Part shown: one piece after another, positions 55,601-64,000 of the stretch | How the letters are laid out: every line of letters begins with the position of its first letter | Position numbering within the stretch: the stretch's first letter is position 1 | Source of the DNA: Heterodera schachtii | Taxonomy: Eukaryota > Nematoda > Chromadorea > Rhabditida > Heteroderidae | DNA: 64,000 nt | Assembly (NCBI GenBank): GCA_023374025.1 | Contig: SIJG01000018.1 | Coordinates: 527,947-591,946 of the forward strand | Reading direction: 5' to 3' | Made by a program: the position numbers and the translations under genes | The notes under the pieces: generated by a model | Told to the model about the DNA's origin: nothing | The model's input: only the letters and a program-made list of their open reading frames with translations | Databases searched by the model: none

Positions 55601-57023
55601 AGGGGGGAAAGGAAGAGGAAAAGGAGGGGGGAAAGGAAGAGGAAAAGGAGGGGGGAGAGGAAGAGGAAAAGGAGGGGCGAGAGGAAGAGGAAAAGGAGGG
55701 GGGAGAGGAAGAGGAAAAAGAGAGGAAAAGGAGAGGAAGAGGAAAAGGAGGGGGGAGAGGAAGAGGAAAAGAGAGGAAAAGGAGAGTGGGGTGGGCGGGG
55801 GGGAAGAGGAAGAGGGGGGAAAAAGAGGGCGGAAGGAAAATGGAAGAAGGAAAAAAGGAGTGAAGGGACGGCAAGCAAATTTTTTAAAGTTTAGCAGCGA
55901 AAGACAAAAAAAACATTGAGATGGGGAAAGGGGGAGGGCACAAATTCTCAGCTTTACATTCCAATTTTTTAAATTAATAAATATCTCTCTCTCTTTCTTT
56001 TCTCTCTCTCTCTTTTCTCTTTTCTCTATCTCTCTCTTTCTCTCTCTCTTTCTATTTCTGTTTTTCTCTCTCTCCTCTCTCTCCATTTTAGTTTAGGTAC
56101 GGTGTTAAAGGACAAAATGACAAGAAAAGGACCCCTTTCGAGAGTGGCGACGAGTGGGCACATAGGGGGAGGGGGGGGGGGGGGCGAATGACATCCGCGG
56201 GGACACTCACTCCCGCCCATTGGCGTCCTCCGCCCATTGGCTAACACCCCCCCCCCCCCCGTCGTCCGTCGTCTGTCAGTGCCATGTCCCCCAGCCATTT
56301 CCATGTCTCATTCAACATTCCCTCCTCATTTTTTGTGCCGTTTCTCACCAAAAATGCCGTCACAAAATTTTACTGTCGAATTTCTTATGGGTGAAGGTTT
56401 TTCTTCCAAAAAGGTAAATATATTAGGTAAATTAGGAAAACAAAAGACAAAAAAGCATTTGTTAAGAGAGAGAAGAAAGAGGAGAAGGAACGGAGAGAGA
56501 CTCAGAAGCGAAGGGAGGCGCGGACAAAGGCGGAGAAAAAGCGGGTGAAATGCGCAAAGTGCGCAAAGAGTTTCTGCGACAAGGGCGCCCTGAAGATACA
56601 CAACAGTGCGGTGCATTTGCGAGAGATGCACAAGTGGGCGGCGGGGAGGGGGGTAATTAGATAATTAAGGGGCAATTAAGGAGGGAGAGGATCAATTAAA
56701 ACGGGGTTGGGAAGGGGTGCGAATCTGTCGCAGTGCCACTGACTGTTCGGTTCAGATGCACCGTGAAGGGATGTCAGATGATGTTCTCGTCCAGGAGGAG
56801 TCGGTACGCTTGTGCCACATTCCCTCCATTCCCTCCCCCCTTCCCCTTCAGAAACCGGCACTCCGCAAATCCCAACCCAAAATTGCACTGCGGCAATGTC
56901 CCTCCGCTGACTTTCCGTCTTTGTTCAATCATCCAAAAATCATTCCCAAAGTGCCCCCCGTTCAAATGTCTTCAAAAGGTGGGAAATTGGCGAGGGAATC
57001 ACAGAGAATGGCACTTCTGTTGA
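52699..57023 (+). CDS. Basonuclin/disco-type C2H2 zinc-finger protein (5' end not resolved)
   Basis: Basonuclins are nuclear DNA-binding proteins with paired C2H2 fingers. An exon at 52699-52773 ([25 protein letters not shown]) joins in frame to [36 protein letters not shown]. This matches the conserved vertebrate basonuclin N-terminal block (IPIRLKILLDRLF ... LGWTLRDYVRGY). Finger pair 1: [59 protein letters not shown] (about 53648-53930; the 46-bp intron 53840-53885 restores the finger). Finger pair 2: [59 protein letters not shown] (about 56545-56900). The stop called is 57021-57023. The spacer between pairs is low-complexity with many poly(G/C) introns. Exons between 52921 and 53600 and between 53930 and 56400 are not resolved. 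Confidence 0.82.
54964..55070. repeat. CT-rich simple sequence
   Basis: Runs of CTCTCT with CCCTC units, starting after a poly(C) run. A second CT microsatellite lies at about 55984-56090. Both lie in the long spacer of the zinc-finger gene, in apparent introns. Confidence 0.85.
55485..55862. repeat. Homopurine minisatellite (GGA/GAAA-rich)
   Basis: Nearly uninterrupted purines for about 380 bp. The core at about 55570-55790 repeats units close to GGAAGAGGAAAAGGAGGGG every 20-25 bp with small variation. The long frames on the minus strand here (Phe/Pro/Leu repeats) are a by-product. Such mirror-like purine tracts can form triplex DNA; that is inference. Confidence 0.85.
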
Positions 57024-57829
57024 GGACGACCCGTGAGAGAAGGCAAAGTTCGGAAGGCCACGAAAATGGCGGAAGACCAAAAAGAAATCGTTCAATTTCG
57101 ACCGATGACGGAAAATGCGTTGGGAGAAGCGATGCGCGCGCATTGGGAACAAATATTAAGCCGACAAAGAGAATGGCAGGCGAAATCAGGCACTAATGAC
57201 TTCCGATGCGATGGGATGGCAATGAATTGCGCCAATTTCACCTCTTTCCCTCCCTTTGTGCTCCTTCCTCGCCCTTCACATGTTTAGGCAATTTGGACAA
57301 TGGCAATAAAACACTCACCAATGTTTAAATAATTAATTACCCAATTATTAATTAACATTCCAAATTGCTGAATTCCCCTCTTTAGTCATTTTTTAAAAGT
57401 TCATAATTCGCTTTTTTCATATCATTGTGCTTCTTTTTTTTAAGTTTTGGCTTTTCTCGAGTTCAAAATGCTTCTGTTTTTTCTTTGTTTTATGGGATTA
57501 TTTTACGCACACATTCATCGAGAATTCAAAGTTTGATACTTTCTTTTGCATCGAAATTTTGACTGCAAATTCTGTAAAAATTTATAAACCCGGTATTCGG
57601 AGGAAATAAAGGCGACAAAATTATCCTAAATTTTTATACGAATAAAACCTGCTTTTCTTAGAAAATCTCCTTCCGATACTAAAATTGTTCAGTTTAATTA
57701 GAGCTAACAAATAAGGCAGAAGCGAGTTGTAGCTGACCAAAATAACAACAATGCCTTTTTGAATTTTGCACAAATATGGCCGGGTATGGTGTTATGTTTG
57801 TTTTGTCAAAAACATGAACACTGACACAT
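57024..57829. other. Intergenic, mostly AT-rich, no gene recognised
   Basis: A frame at 57033-57287 continues after the basonuclin stop (QFRPMTENALGEAMRAHWEQ ILSRQREWQAKS); it may be an alternative last exon. Beyond about 57290 the sequence is AT-rich and I see no gene or repeat family until the transposon cluster. Confidence 0.4.
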
Positions 57830-57838
57830 GTGTGGACC

Positions 57839-58249
57839 GGACGACACCCAACTCGTACTAGGCCAACTCGTACTGCCCCAACTCGTACTGTTTTTGGACA
57901 AAAAAATGGTCATAACTTTTGTCAAAGTCGACCAAATTAAACATTCTTGGTACCATTCGATAGCCCTTAACGTTCTCTATCTACCTGCAAAATGCAAGAA
58001 AATTTTATTGCTTTTCAAAAAAGTTATGACTAAAAATCGTAAAAAAATTTGTTTTTGTCCATAACTTTTTTCAAAGTTGATCAAATTTTTTAAAACATGG
58101 TGGATAGATAGAGAATTTTAAGGGCTATTGAATGATACCAAGAATGTTTAATTTGGCCAGCTTTAACAAAAGTTATGACGATTTTTTTGTAGAAAAACAG
58201 TACGAGTTGGGGCAGTACGAGTTGGCCTAGTACGAGTTGGGTTTTTACC
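57839..58249. mobile_element. 411-bp palindromic element, copy 2, with 9-bp TSD
   Basis: It starts GGACGACACCCAACTCGTAC and ends GTACGAGTTGGGTTTTTACC. It is flanked by GTGTGGACC on both sides (57830-57838, 58250-58258). It is nearly identical to the reverse complement of 47923-48333. The centre is a large imperfect palindrome (CATAACTTTTGTCAAAGTCG facing CAGCTTTAACAAAAGTTATG). A 9-bp duplication with G-starting ends could fit a Mutator-like element; this is inference. Confidence 0.85.
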
Positions 58250-58257
58250 GTGTGGAC

Positions 58258-58940
58258 CAGGGATGGCATTCCGAGGCCCCAAAAATTTTCGGAAATCGGA
58301 ATTCGGAAGTCGGAAATCGGAAATTTTTCAAAAAAATAAAATATAATAAAAAATTTTTTAAATATTATAATAGGCTAAATTTTTAATTCTTAACCAAGTA
58401 AATATGATTCAAAAATTTTTTGATCTATTTAAATAGATATTTGCCTTAAAAAATTATTCAATGATTTTCATCAAAAATTTTACCCTTTTTTTGCGGCACG
58501 TTTTTTTTAAATTTTTGAAAACACGGGGGGCGAGGTCCGGCGGTGCCGATAGGCGCCGCCGGGGAAAATTTTTATAATTTTTAATCAAATTGTTAACAAA
58601 TTTTGTCCAAAAATGACTAAATTTAGCGATTTTGAGGCAAAAATTTCTCAAGAAAAATATGATTTTTAGCGTGCGGCGGTGCCGATAGGCGCCGCCGGGA
58701 AATTTTTGAAAATTTCAATGCAATTTATTAACCAAAATTGTAAAAAATTGTTAATTTTTTGAAAAAAAAATCAAAAAAAATTTCCGAAAATTTCCGACTT
58801 TTTATCAAAAATTTCGGAAATCGGAAGTCGGAATTCCGACGTCCGAAATTTTTTCGGAAGTCGGAAATCGGAATTCCGACCCCAAAAATGTCGGAAATCG
58901 GAAATCGGAAGTCGGAAATCGGAATTCCGTGCCATCCCTG
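58258..58940. mobile_element. hAT-like MITE, 683 bp, perfect 8-bp TSD
   Basis: The ends CAGGGATGGCATTCCG and CGGAATTCCGTGCCATCCCTG are inverted (imperfectly beyond 16 bp). GTGTGGAC flanks both sides (58250-58257, 58941-58948). Subterminal arms are built from many copies of TCGGAAATCGGAATTCGGAA-like words. Two copies of the motif CGGCGGTGCCGATAGGCGCC lie at about 58537-58563 and 58673-58699. No transposase frame is seen. Confidence 0.85.
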
Positions 58941-58948
58941 GTGTGGAC

Positions 58949-59010
58949 CATGGATGGCATTCCGAGGCCCCCCAAAAAGTTTCGCAAATCGTAATTCCGT
59001 GCCATCCTTG
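58949..59010. mobile_element. 62-bp deletion remnant of the same hAT-like MITE
   Basis: CATGGATGGCATTCCGAGGC and the right end CCGTGCCATCCTTG match the two ends of the 58258-58940 element, with nearly all of the interior missing. It abuts the intact copy, separated only by the 8-bp GTGTGGAC. Confidence 0.7.
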
Positions 59011-59019
59011 GTCACACCA

Positions 59020-59575
59020 TCCCAGAAATGAGCTCCAATACCAAAAAAGATTTGCATGTGTGACTCAGTGGTTTTTGTAGGAAAGTCAAGGGACAAAGGA
59101 CGGAGGTTCGAGTCCGTTGTGCAACATGAATATTTTTATTTATTTTTGTCCAAAATATTAAAAAATGGCGATTTTCGGAAATTATTTTTGAAGGTTTTTG
59201 CCAACCAAATTGGACAATCTTGGTATCAGTCGAAAGCTCCTGATGAAGAGAAGCTTTTTCTAAGCATATGTTAAGCAATTTGATAAAATAGAAAAAAGAT
59301 ATGGGTGTTCTAAACTTGTAACTTTTGAGTTTGACTATAGACAAATATAAATTCACTATAGAAAGACGCAGAAAATTTTTCTCTATCTCTTTGCAAAGTT
59401 TGAAGCGAATTTAACATAGGACAAAAAAACTAAACCTAGAAAAGTAAATTCGGTTTTTCTCTATTAACAGAGATAAACAAATAGTACGCCAAAAAGAGAG
59501 ATGTTTCTTTCTCTGCACTCTCTATTTATTGGTTCATGTCTCGTTTTTTGAAACGGTGTGTGGTGTGGACCCATA
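59020..59575. repeat. Repeat related to the 31171-31902 MITE, with tRNA-like promoter boxes
   Basis: It shares TTTTTCTAAGC, AAGCAATTTGATA, ATAGTACGCCAAAA and TTTCTCTGCAC words with the element at 31171-31902, and ends near GTGGACCCATAATCGG. At 59061-59071 TGACTCAGTGG resembles an A box, and at 59105-59115 GGTTCGAGTCC is a good B box. The stems of a tRNA do not pair properly. Confidence 0.5.
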
Positions 59576-59605
59576 ATCGGACGGTTATATTTTGTTTTTA
59601 AGAAA

Positions 59606-62600
59606 ATGCCAAGTATTTTCGATAACTTCGCTAAAGCAAACGGAGGAAGAGGCCCATTAATGATGGGTGAGGCTTCTTCCAATTGGATGAGCACTCCATT
59701 AATCGATGAGAATGGGCTGCCCATGGTCAATGACACGGCAAGTAACAGCACAAGCGGCACCTTTTGGGAAGAGATGGAGCACGAACTGAGAAGCCAACCG
59801 ACGGGGCGAGCTGAGCCGATGGCATTTGACATGACACCGTCCGACGGAATGAGCGGAGGGGCACAACCAATGGAAATGAGCAAGGAGGAGAAGTGCCAAA
59901 GGCTGAAGACCATCCAGGAGGAGTTACTGTTCACCTTGGCATCGCGCTTCAATGGATACGCTAATTTGGAAGACATTAAAAGGGATTTTAAGTAAGGAGG
60001 GGGCGGGGCGGAAGAATGCATTGAGCGACAACTCAGCAGGTTTTCGGGAACTATTTCAAAATTTTAAGCCGTAAGCACACCCCCCCCCCCCCCCAGATCA
60101 AAAATTTTTTCTCGGCACTTTTGAAAGTTAGCCAAATATTTTGTGCCATTTTGTAGAGGACAGGTTAGACTGTTAAAATGACAAACAGTTTTTCAAAAGC
60201 CAAACTTTTAGAAAGTTTTATTTTTATCAAACAACAAAAATTATAAGACAACCCAACATAAATGAGTTCCATCTCCTGCACTTCATTTCTCCTTCCTTTT
60301 CAGTGTTGATTCCGGCTTGATCCCTGACTTGGTCGCGCAACAATACGGATACCAAAAGTTTGAAGATTTCTTCCAAAGCGATCTCGTCAAGAGCGTGTAC
60401 AAACTCGTGGTTTATGAAGGACAGCCGACTTACGTTCCGAGGGATTGCTCAAAGTTCAAGCACATTCGAGACGAACAAATGGTATCGAACGACACGATCG
60501 TCAGAAAGTAAAACTTATCAATGAGTAAGCCGTCGGAATTTGTCACTAAAAATTGCATTTAAAGGGAGGACGAAATGGAAATGGAAAAGTTGGCCCGCGC
60601 GCTGCTGCCGGAAAACACCTGAACAATACATAAACGGGAAGAAAATCATTCTGAAAATACTGCATGAACTTGGAGGAGAAGTGGAAAAAACGAATTGGAG
60701 GAGCATTTACCTTCGGACTTTGTTTAGACCCAACAAATTCTGTGGATGCGCATTCAGGAGAAGTACAAGCAGGAGACGGGCAAGGAACTCGCGGGGGACG
60801 AACTCAGGAAAATGTTCCAACGAGACAAAGTCGGACAGATTGGCAGGGACAACAGAGCGTCCGTCCTTTTAGGCACTCAAAATACTCACCAAATTCTTCA
60901 AAAACGACGTCGATGTTTGGGACGCGAATGCCCCCGGCGTTTTTTACCTTCGGCTCAAAAAACCATATAACGGTGAGAAAGGAAAACGAATGGAAATATT
61001 AAGCAAATCGAAAATTAAAGAAATTATGAGAGACTTCGATGAAATTATCCGCGATCAGCAAGAAGCAATTAAGAAATTCCGGGCCAACAAAAGACAGTCC
61101 CATCACAACGGAGGGAATCACAGGGCCAAATTGGTGAATTTTTATTTTATTTTTATTACATTTTAAAATTGGAATGATTTTCAGACTATGGAAGAAAAGT
61201 TTCGTCCCGTCAATTCTCTTTTTGCGCCCACCGTCGACCAAAGTGTGTTTTATGAGCAAAGCACTTCCCAAAGCACTGCAAAACCTCCCCCGCCAAATGC
61301 GAATGCCTCCGAAAATCCGTCGAATTTGCCCAACGACGGAATCGGACGGACGCCTTCGCCCCCTCAAATGCCTTCGGAAAGAAAGTGCATAAAATAAATG
61401 TCTAAAAAAGTCATTCGATTTCATTTAAGTTGCTTTTCTTCTTCCAAAACAAAATTTGAACTTCCGAACGATGTGAACGAGTCGAATTCGGATTGGACGA
61501 AGAACATTTCGAAAACAGCAGCGAATGAACACAGCCAAAGGACGCGCGTCAATTGGGACGGGCAATCGCTGGCGCATTACGACGGAAAGGGCGGAGGGGA
61601 GGGAAAGGAACAGACGACGAATGGAAGCAAAAACAATGGAAAAACGAAGGAGAACAGCAGCAAAAAGAAAGTGGGAAAGGATGGAAGGGAAAAGAACGGA
61701 GAGTTCATTCAGTACACTTCACGGAACACGGGCACTTACACGGACTCGGAGGAGGAAGAGGCGGACAACGAGGAGGAGGAGGACGCACGGTCGGACGTGA
61801 CTTTGATGGACCAAAATGGGAGGAGGGAGGGACAGAACGGCACGGGACAGCTTCAGCAGAAGGTGAGGGGGTGGAGCATGGCATTGGCATTCATTGGGCC
61901 ACCCAAATCTCACTGAAATGATTACCCTCCCCCATAGGATGCGAATCCCCGCCGTCGCGCGACATTTGACGATGAGCCTCAAGAACAGAGTTTGAATGCC
62001 GAAATTAACCGGTCCAACACAGCGAAACCGGTGGGACATCAGAAGGCCATCCAAAAGTTCATGAGAGAGAGGGTAATTTATTTGTCCTCATTTATTTTTT
62101 TTGCCATTTGTACAAATTTGTCAAGTCACGACAACCTTTTGATCATTTTATTCCTTTTCACTTCAGATGGAGCAGAAAGGCATAACGGCACCGACGCAAC
62201 GGACGAATTCGTCAGCTGTTGTCGAACAAAACGAACCAAATGCCATTACCGGCAGAAACGGGAAATTTGACTTATCAATGATGGACAACGGAAGTGCCAA
62301 CACTGACAAGGGAAATGCCACGCCGGCACTGACTGTTCAGCCGAACAGATTGACACACGCAAACGATGGCCAATCGAATTCGCAAATGGACGACAGAAAT
62401 GCCACCACTTACGCAACGCAATCTCACAATCATCCCAATTTGGAAACCCACCAAATGCATGCGAATGTTCTCCCCGCCCGTGAGCCACTTCACTTGGGCT
62501 CCGTCTTTTCGGCTCGTCCTTCGGTCGACAGTTCGAGGGTGTTTCAGTTGATGGAACACGTGGAGGAACTGCGAAACATTGCCAACGAGAAAGGGTTTTC

Positions 62601-63597
62601 GCATGAGACGCGCTTTGACGAGTCGGTGGACATCGAATTGCGACGGAAATGACTTTGTTCACTTTAGGGGCTCCTTCACCTTCCGACGTGGCGACAAACT
62701 TTTGATTTTCACGGAATTTGACGAGGAGAAAATCCGCGGGTCGGTGCACAGCGGCGGTCGAATTTCTAACGACCGCTATTTCCCGAAGGTTGGCATTTGG
62801 TGGGGCCATTTGTGACTTTCTTTTGTCAGGTCGACTGGGACATGTTCTACTCCGCCATCCTTGGCCTTCTCTCCCGCAATTTCGGTGGGTGAGGAAGTGC
62901 CGAACAAAGCAATGAATGCCAAAAGTGTCCAATTGCCACCCGTCCTTTCGAATGTCTTTGCTGTGTTGTGATGTGTCATTATTCCTTGATCTTTCTGCCA
63001 GTTTAATTGTTTTGCTTTCAATTGGCACTTTCTCGTGTTTTTCTTTTTCCCAGAAATTTTTATACATTTTCAAAAAAGAAAAATTAAGAAAAAGTTATTT
63101 TACTTTTTGTTACTTTTCATTGTACATAAATGAATGTTTCACAAATTATTTATTTAATCCGAAAAATTATCGCCTGGTAATTACCGAATTTCACTGTTTG
63201 CCTTTGTACAGAAATGCCTCGCTCCCAACCGCGCAAAAAGTCCGATCCTTTGCCTTTTCCATCCGTTTTTTCCGAGGAACGCTTCTCTTCGGCGGACCCG
63301 AAGAAATTGCCCTGGGGATGTCCGCCAGAAATCAAAGGCAGCGGCAAAAATTTAATTGAATTGGAAGAGCCGTCGGACACGGACCTGCGGGAGGCTTTGA
63401 AGACGACGCGTGAGCATTCTTCCGTTCCGCCGGTTGTGCTGAGGAAACAGCGCGATAAAACAATTGCGGCGTGGTTAATGCCCAATGTGCCGAACTCTTT
63501 CCGTACGTTTTTCGCACTTTGTGTCTTTGGCCGTCTTACAAGGGAACATTCCGAAACTCACCATTCAGATCGCTTTAAAACCGGTTTTATCGTGTAG
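59606..63597 (+). CDS. Large protein with two possible LOTUS-like domains and an SH3/Tudor-like segment
   Basis: ATG 59606 opens MPSIFDNFAKANGGRGPLMM. A first folded region: RLKTIQEELLFTLASRFNGY, ANLEDIKRDFNVDSGLIPDL, VAQQYGYQKFEDFFQSDLVK, SVYKLVVYEGQPTYVPRD. A second: LWMRIQEKYKQETGKELAGD, ELRKMFQRDKVGQIG, and ALKILTKFFKNDVDVWDANA, PGVFYLRLKK. Helix patterns and the G-Y-x-x-F-x-x-F step resemble OST-HTH/LOTUS domains of germ-granule proteins; this is tentative. A long acidic and Asn-rich stretch follows (TYTDSEEEEADNEEEEDARS). Then, across a 47-bp intron, GSFTFRRGDKLLIFTEFDEE KIRGSVHSGGRISNDRYFPK, SH3- or Tudor-like. A last exon (63212 on) is EMPRSQPRKKSDPLPFPSVF ... LREALKTTREHSSVPPVVLR, stop 63597. 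Several introns are 45-60 bp. Splitting into two genes is possible. Confidence 0.6.
60080..60190. repeat. Poly(C) run and repeat fragment in intron
   Basis: A run of C near 60079-60094 is followed by ATTTTGTAGAGGACAGGTTA GACTGTTAAAAT, which resembles 26499-26530 in the ACBD3 intron. It is probably a fragment of the same repeat. It lies in the first intron of the 59606 gene. Confidence 0.55.
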
Positions 63598-63643
63598 AGC
63601 ACGGTACTTATTTACTTTACAGACCATAAAAAAATAATTATTT

Positions 63644-63887
63644 TAAAATCATATAAAAAAATTTCTAAAGGGTTTTCAGGGTAGGAGAATCCGTTTCTGA
63701 CATCCATTTCGACCAAATTTGAGTCCCGAACCCGTATTCGAACAAAAACTCGAAAATTCAAGTTTTCAAAAAATCATTTTATGGTGAGAAAATAACTTTA
63801 ATACGGGTTCGGGGTACGAATTTGATCGAAATGGATGTCAGAAACGGATTCTCCGACCCTGAAACCCCTTAGAAATTTTTTTATGGA
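63644..63887. mobile_element. Foldback MITE, core-type copy
   Basis: CATAAAAAAATTTCTAAAGG faces CCTTAGAAATTTTTTTATGG (one gap). Arms include CAGGGTAGGAGAATCCGTTT, CTGACATCCATTTCGACC and CCCGAACCCGTATTCGAAC, with the inverse from about 63800. This is the same core as the other elements, but the GGTAATACT outer arm is absent. No clear target duplication was found. Confidence 0.75.
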
Positions 63888-64000
63888 TTTCGAGGAGAAA
63901 TATTCCGCGGGTCGGTGCACAGCGGCGGTCGAATTTCAACGACCGCTATTTCCCGAAGGTGCATTGGTGGGGCCATTTGTGACTTTCTTTTTGTCAGGTC
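63885..64000 (+). pseudogene. Duplicate of an upstream exon, cut by the window edge
   Basis: It matches 62713-62832 almost base for base with small indels (TTCTAACG there, TTCAACG here; GGTTGGCATTTGG there, GGTGCATTGG here). The copied stretch includes the coding end of the SH3-like exon (FDEE...RYFPK) and the whole following intron up to its cag acceptor. The indels shift the frame. It may be a local duplication, a decaying paralogue, or an assembly haplotype artefact. Confidence 0.7.

Noticed and set aside
55325..56086. Long minus-strand frame of 253 codons, rich in Pro, Leu and Phe
   Set aside because: It is the complement of the homopurine minisatellite; repetitive composition and no family similarity.
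48108..58064. Matching frames of about 75 codons at 48108-48335 and 57828-58064
   Set aside because: They match only because both lie in copies of the same 411-bp palindrome; the protein has no known features.
62246..63073. Minus-strand frame of 275 codons
   Set aside because: Antisense to the Asn/Thr-rich exon and following introns of the 59606 gene; no motif.

Overview
The window reads as nuclear DNA of a nematode. Every recognisable gene is a spliced metazoan gene. Several belong to families that are best matched by nematode proteins: the kindlin UNC-112, the polarity kinase PAR-1 with its KA1 tail, and secreted CC-domain proteins. Introns are often only about 41-60 bp, and several genes have a splice-acceptor-like sequence just before the first ATG, as expected for spliced-leader trans-splicing. 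Long poly(G)/poly(C) runs sit in many introns and intergenic gaps. The genus cannot be fixed from sequence alone; a clade IV (tylenchid or related) nematode is my guess. All coding coordinates are whole-gene spans that include introns, and exon edges are my manual splice calls.

Layout. 0-1.5 kb: N-terminal part of a cullin-5 gene (minus), running off the left edge. 2.2-2.5 kb: possible tiny two-exon gene. 3.2-6.5 kb: two tandem secreted cysteine-rich CC-domain paralogues. 8.0-8.5 kb: foldback MITE. 8.8-14.2 kb: PAR-1/MARK kinase. 15-16.6 kb: DESI2-type PPPDE isopeptidase (minus). 17.5-20.8 kb: UNC-112/kindlin. 21-22.8 kb: RRM protein (minus), divergent from RAD51 (23.0-24.8 kb). 25-29.9 kb: ACBD3 (acyl-CoA-binding plus GOLD domain). 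30-32.4 kb: cluster of MITEs. 32.6-34.8 kb: tail-only, internally deleted myosin heavy chain. 34.8-35.8 kb: predicted membrane-anchored E2-like protein. 36.7-40.9 kb: FBXO11/DRE-1. 41.3-41.9 kb: foldback MITE. 42.1-45.5 kb: RBM25. 45.8-47.1 kb: unrecognised gene (minus). 47.4-48.9 kb: transposons nested four deep. 48.9-51.6 kb: SDE2 followed by an RSL1D1/Utp30-type L1-domain protein. 52.7-57.0 kb: basonuclin/disco-type zinc-finger gene in very low-complexity DNA. 57.8-59.6 kb: second transposon cluster. 59.6-63.6 kb: long gene with possible LOTUS-like domains. 63.6-64.0 kb: foldback MITE and a duplicated exon fragment at the right edge.

The genes do not form one pathway. Four ubiquitin-related genes lie in the window (CUL5, FBXO11, an E2-like protein, DESI2), plus SDE2, whose precursor is processed at a ubiquitin-like fold. 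The strongest non-genic signal is the short DNA transposons. One family of palindromic MITEs has perfect 8-bp target duplications at four loci and a shared inner core. A 411-bp palindrome occurs twice and is nearly identical in both places. Nested insertions can be ordered in time from their target-site duplications.
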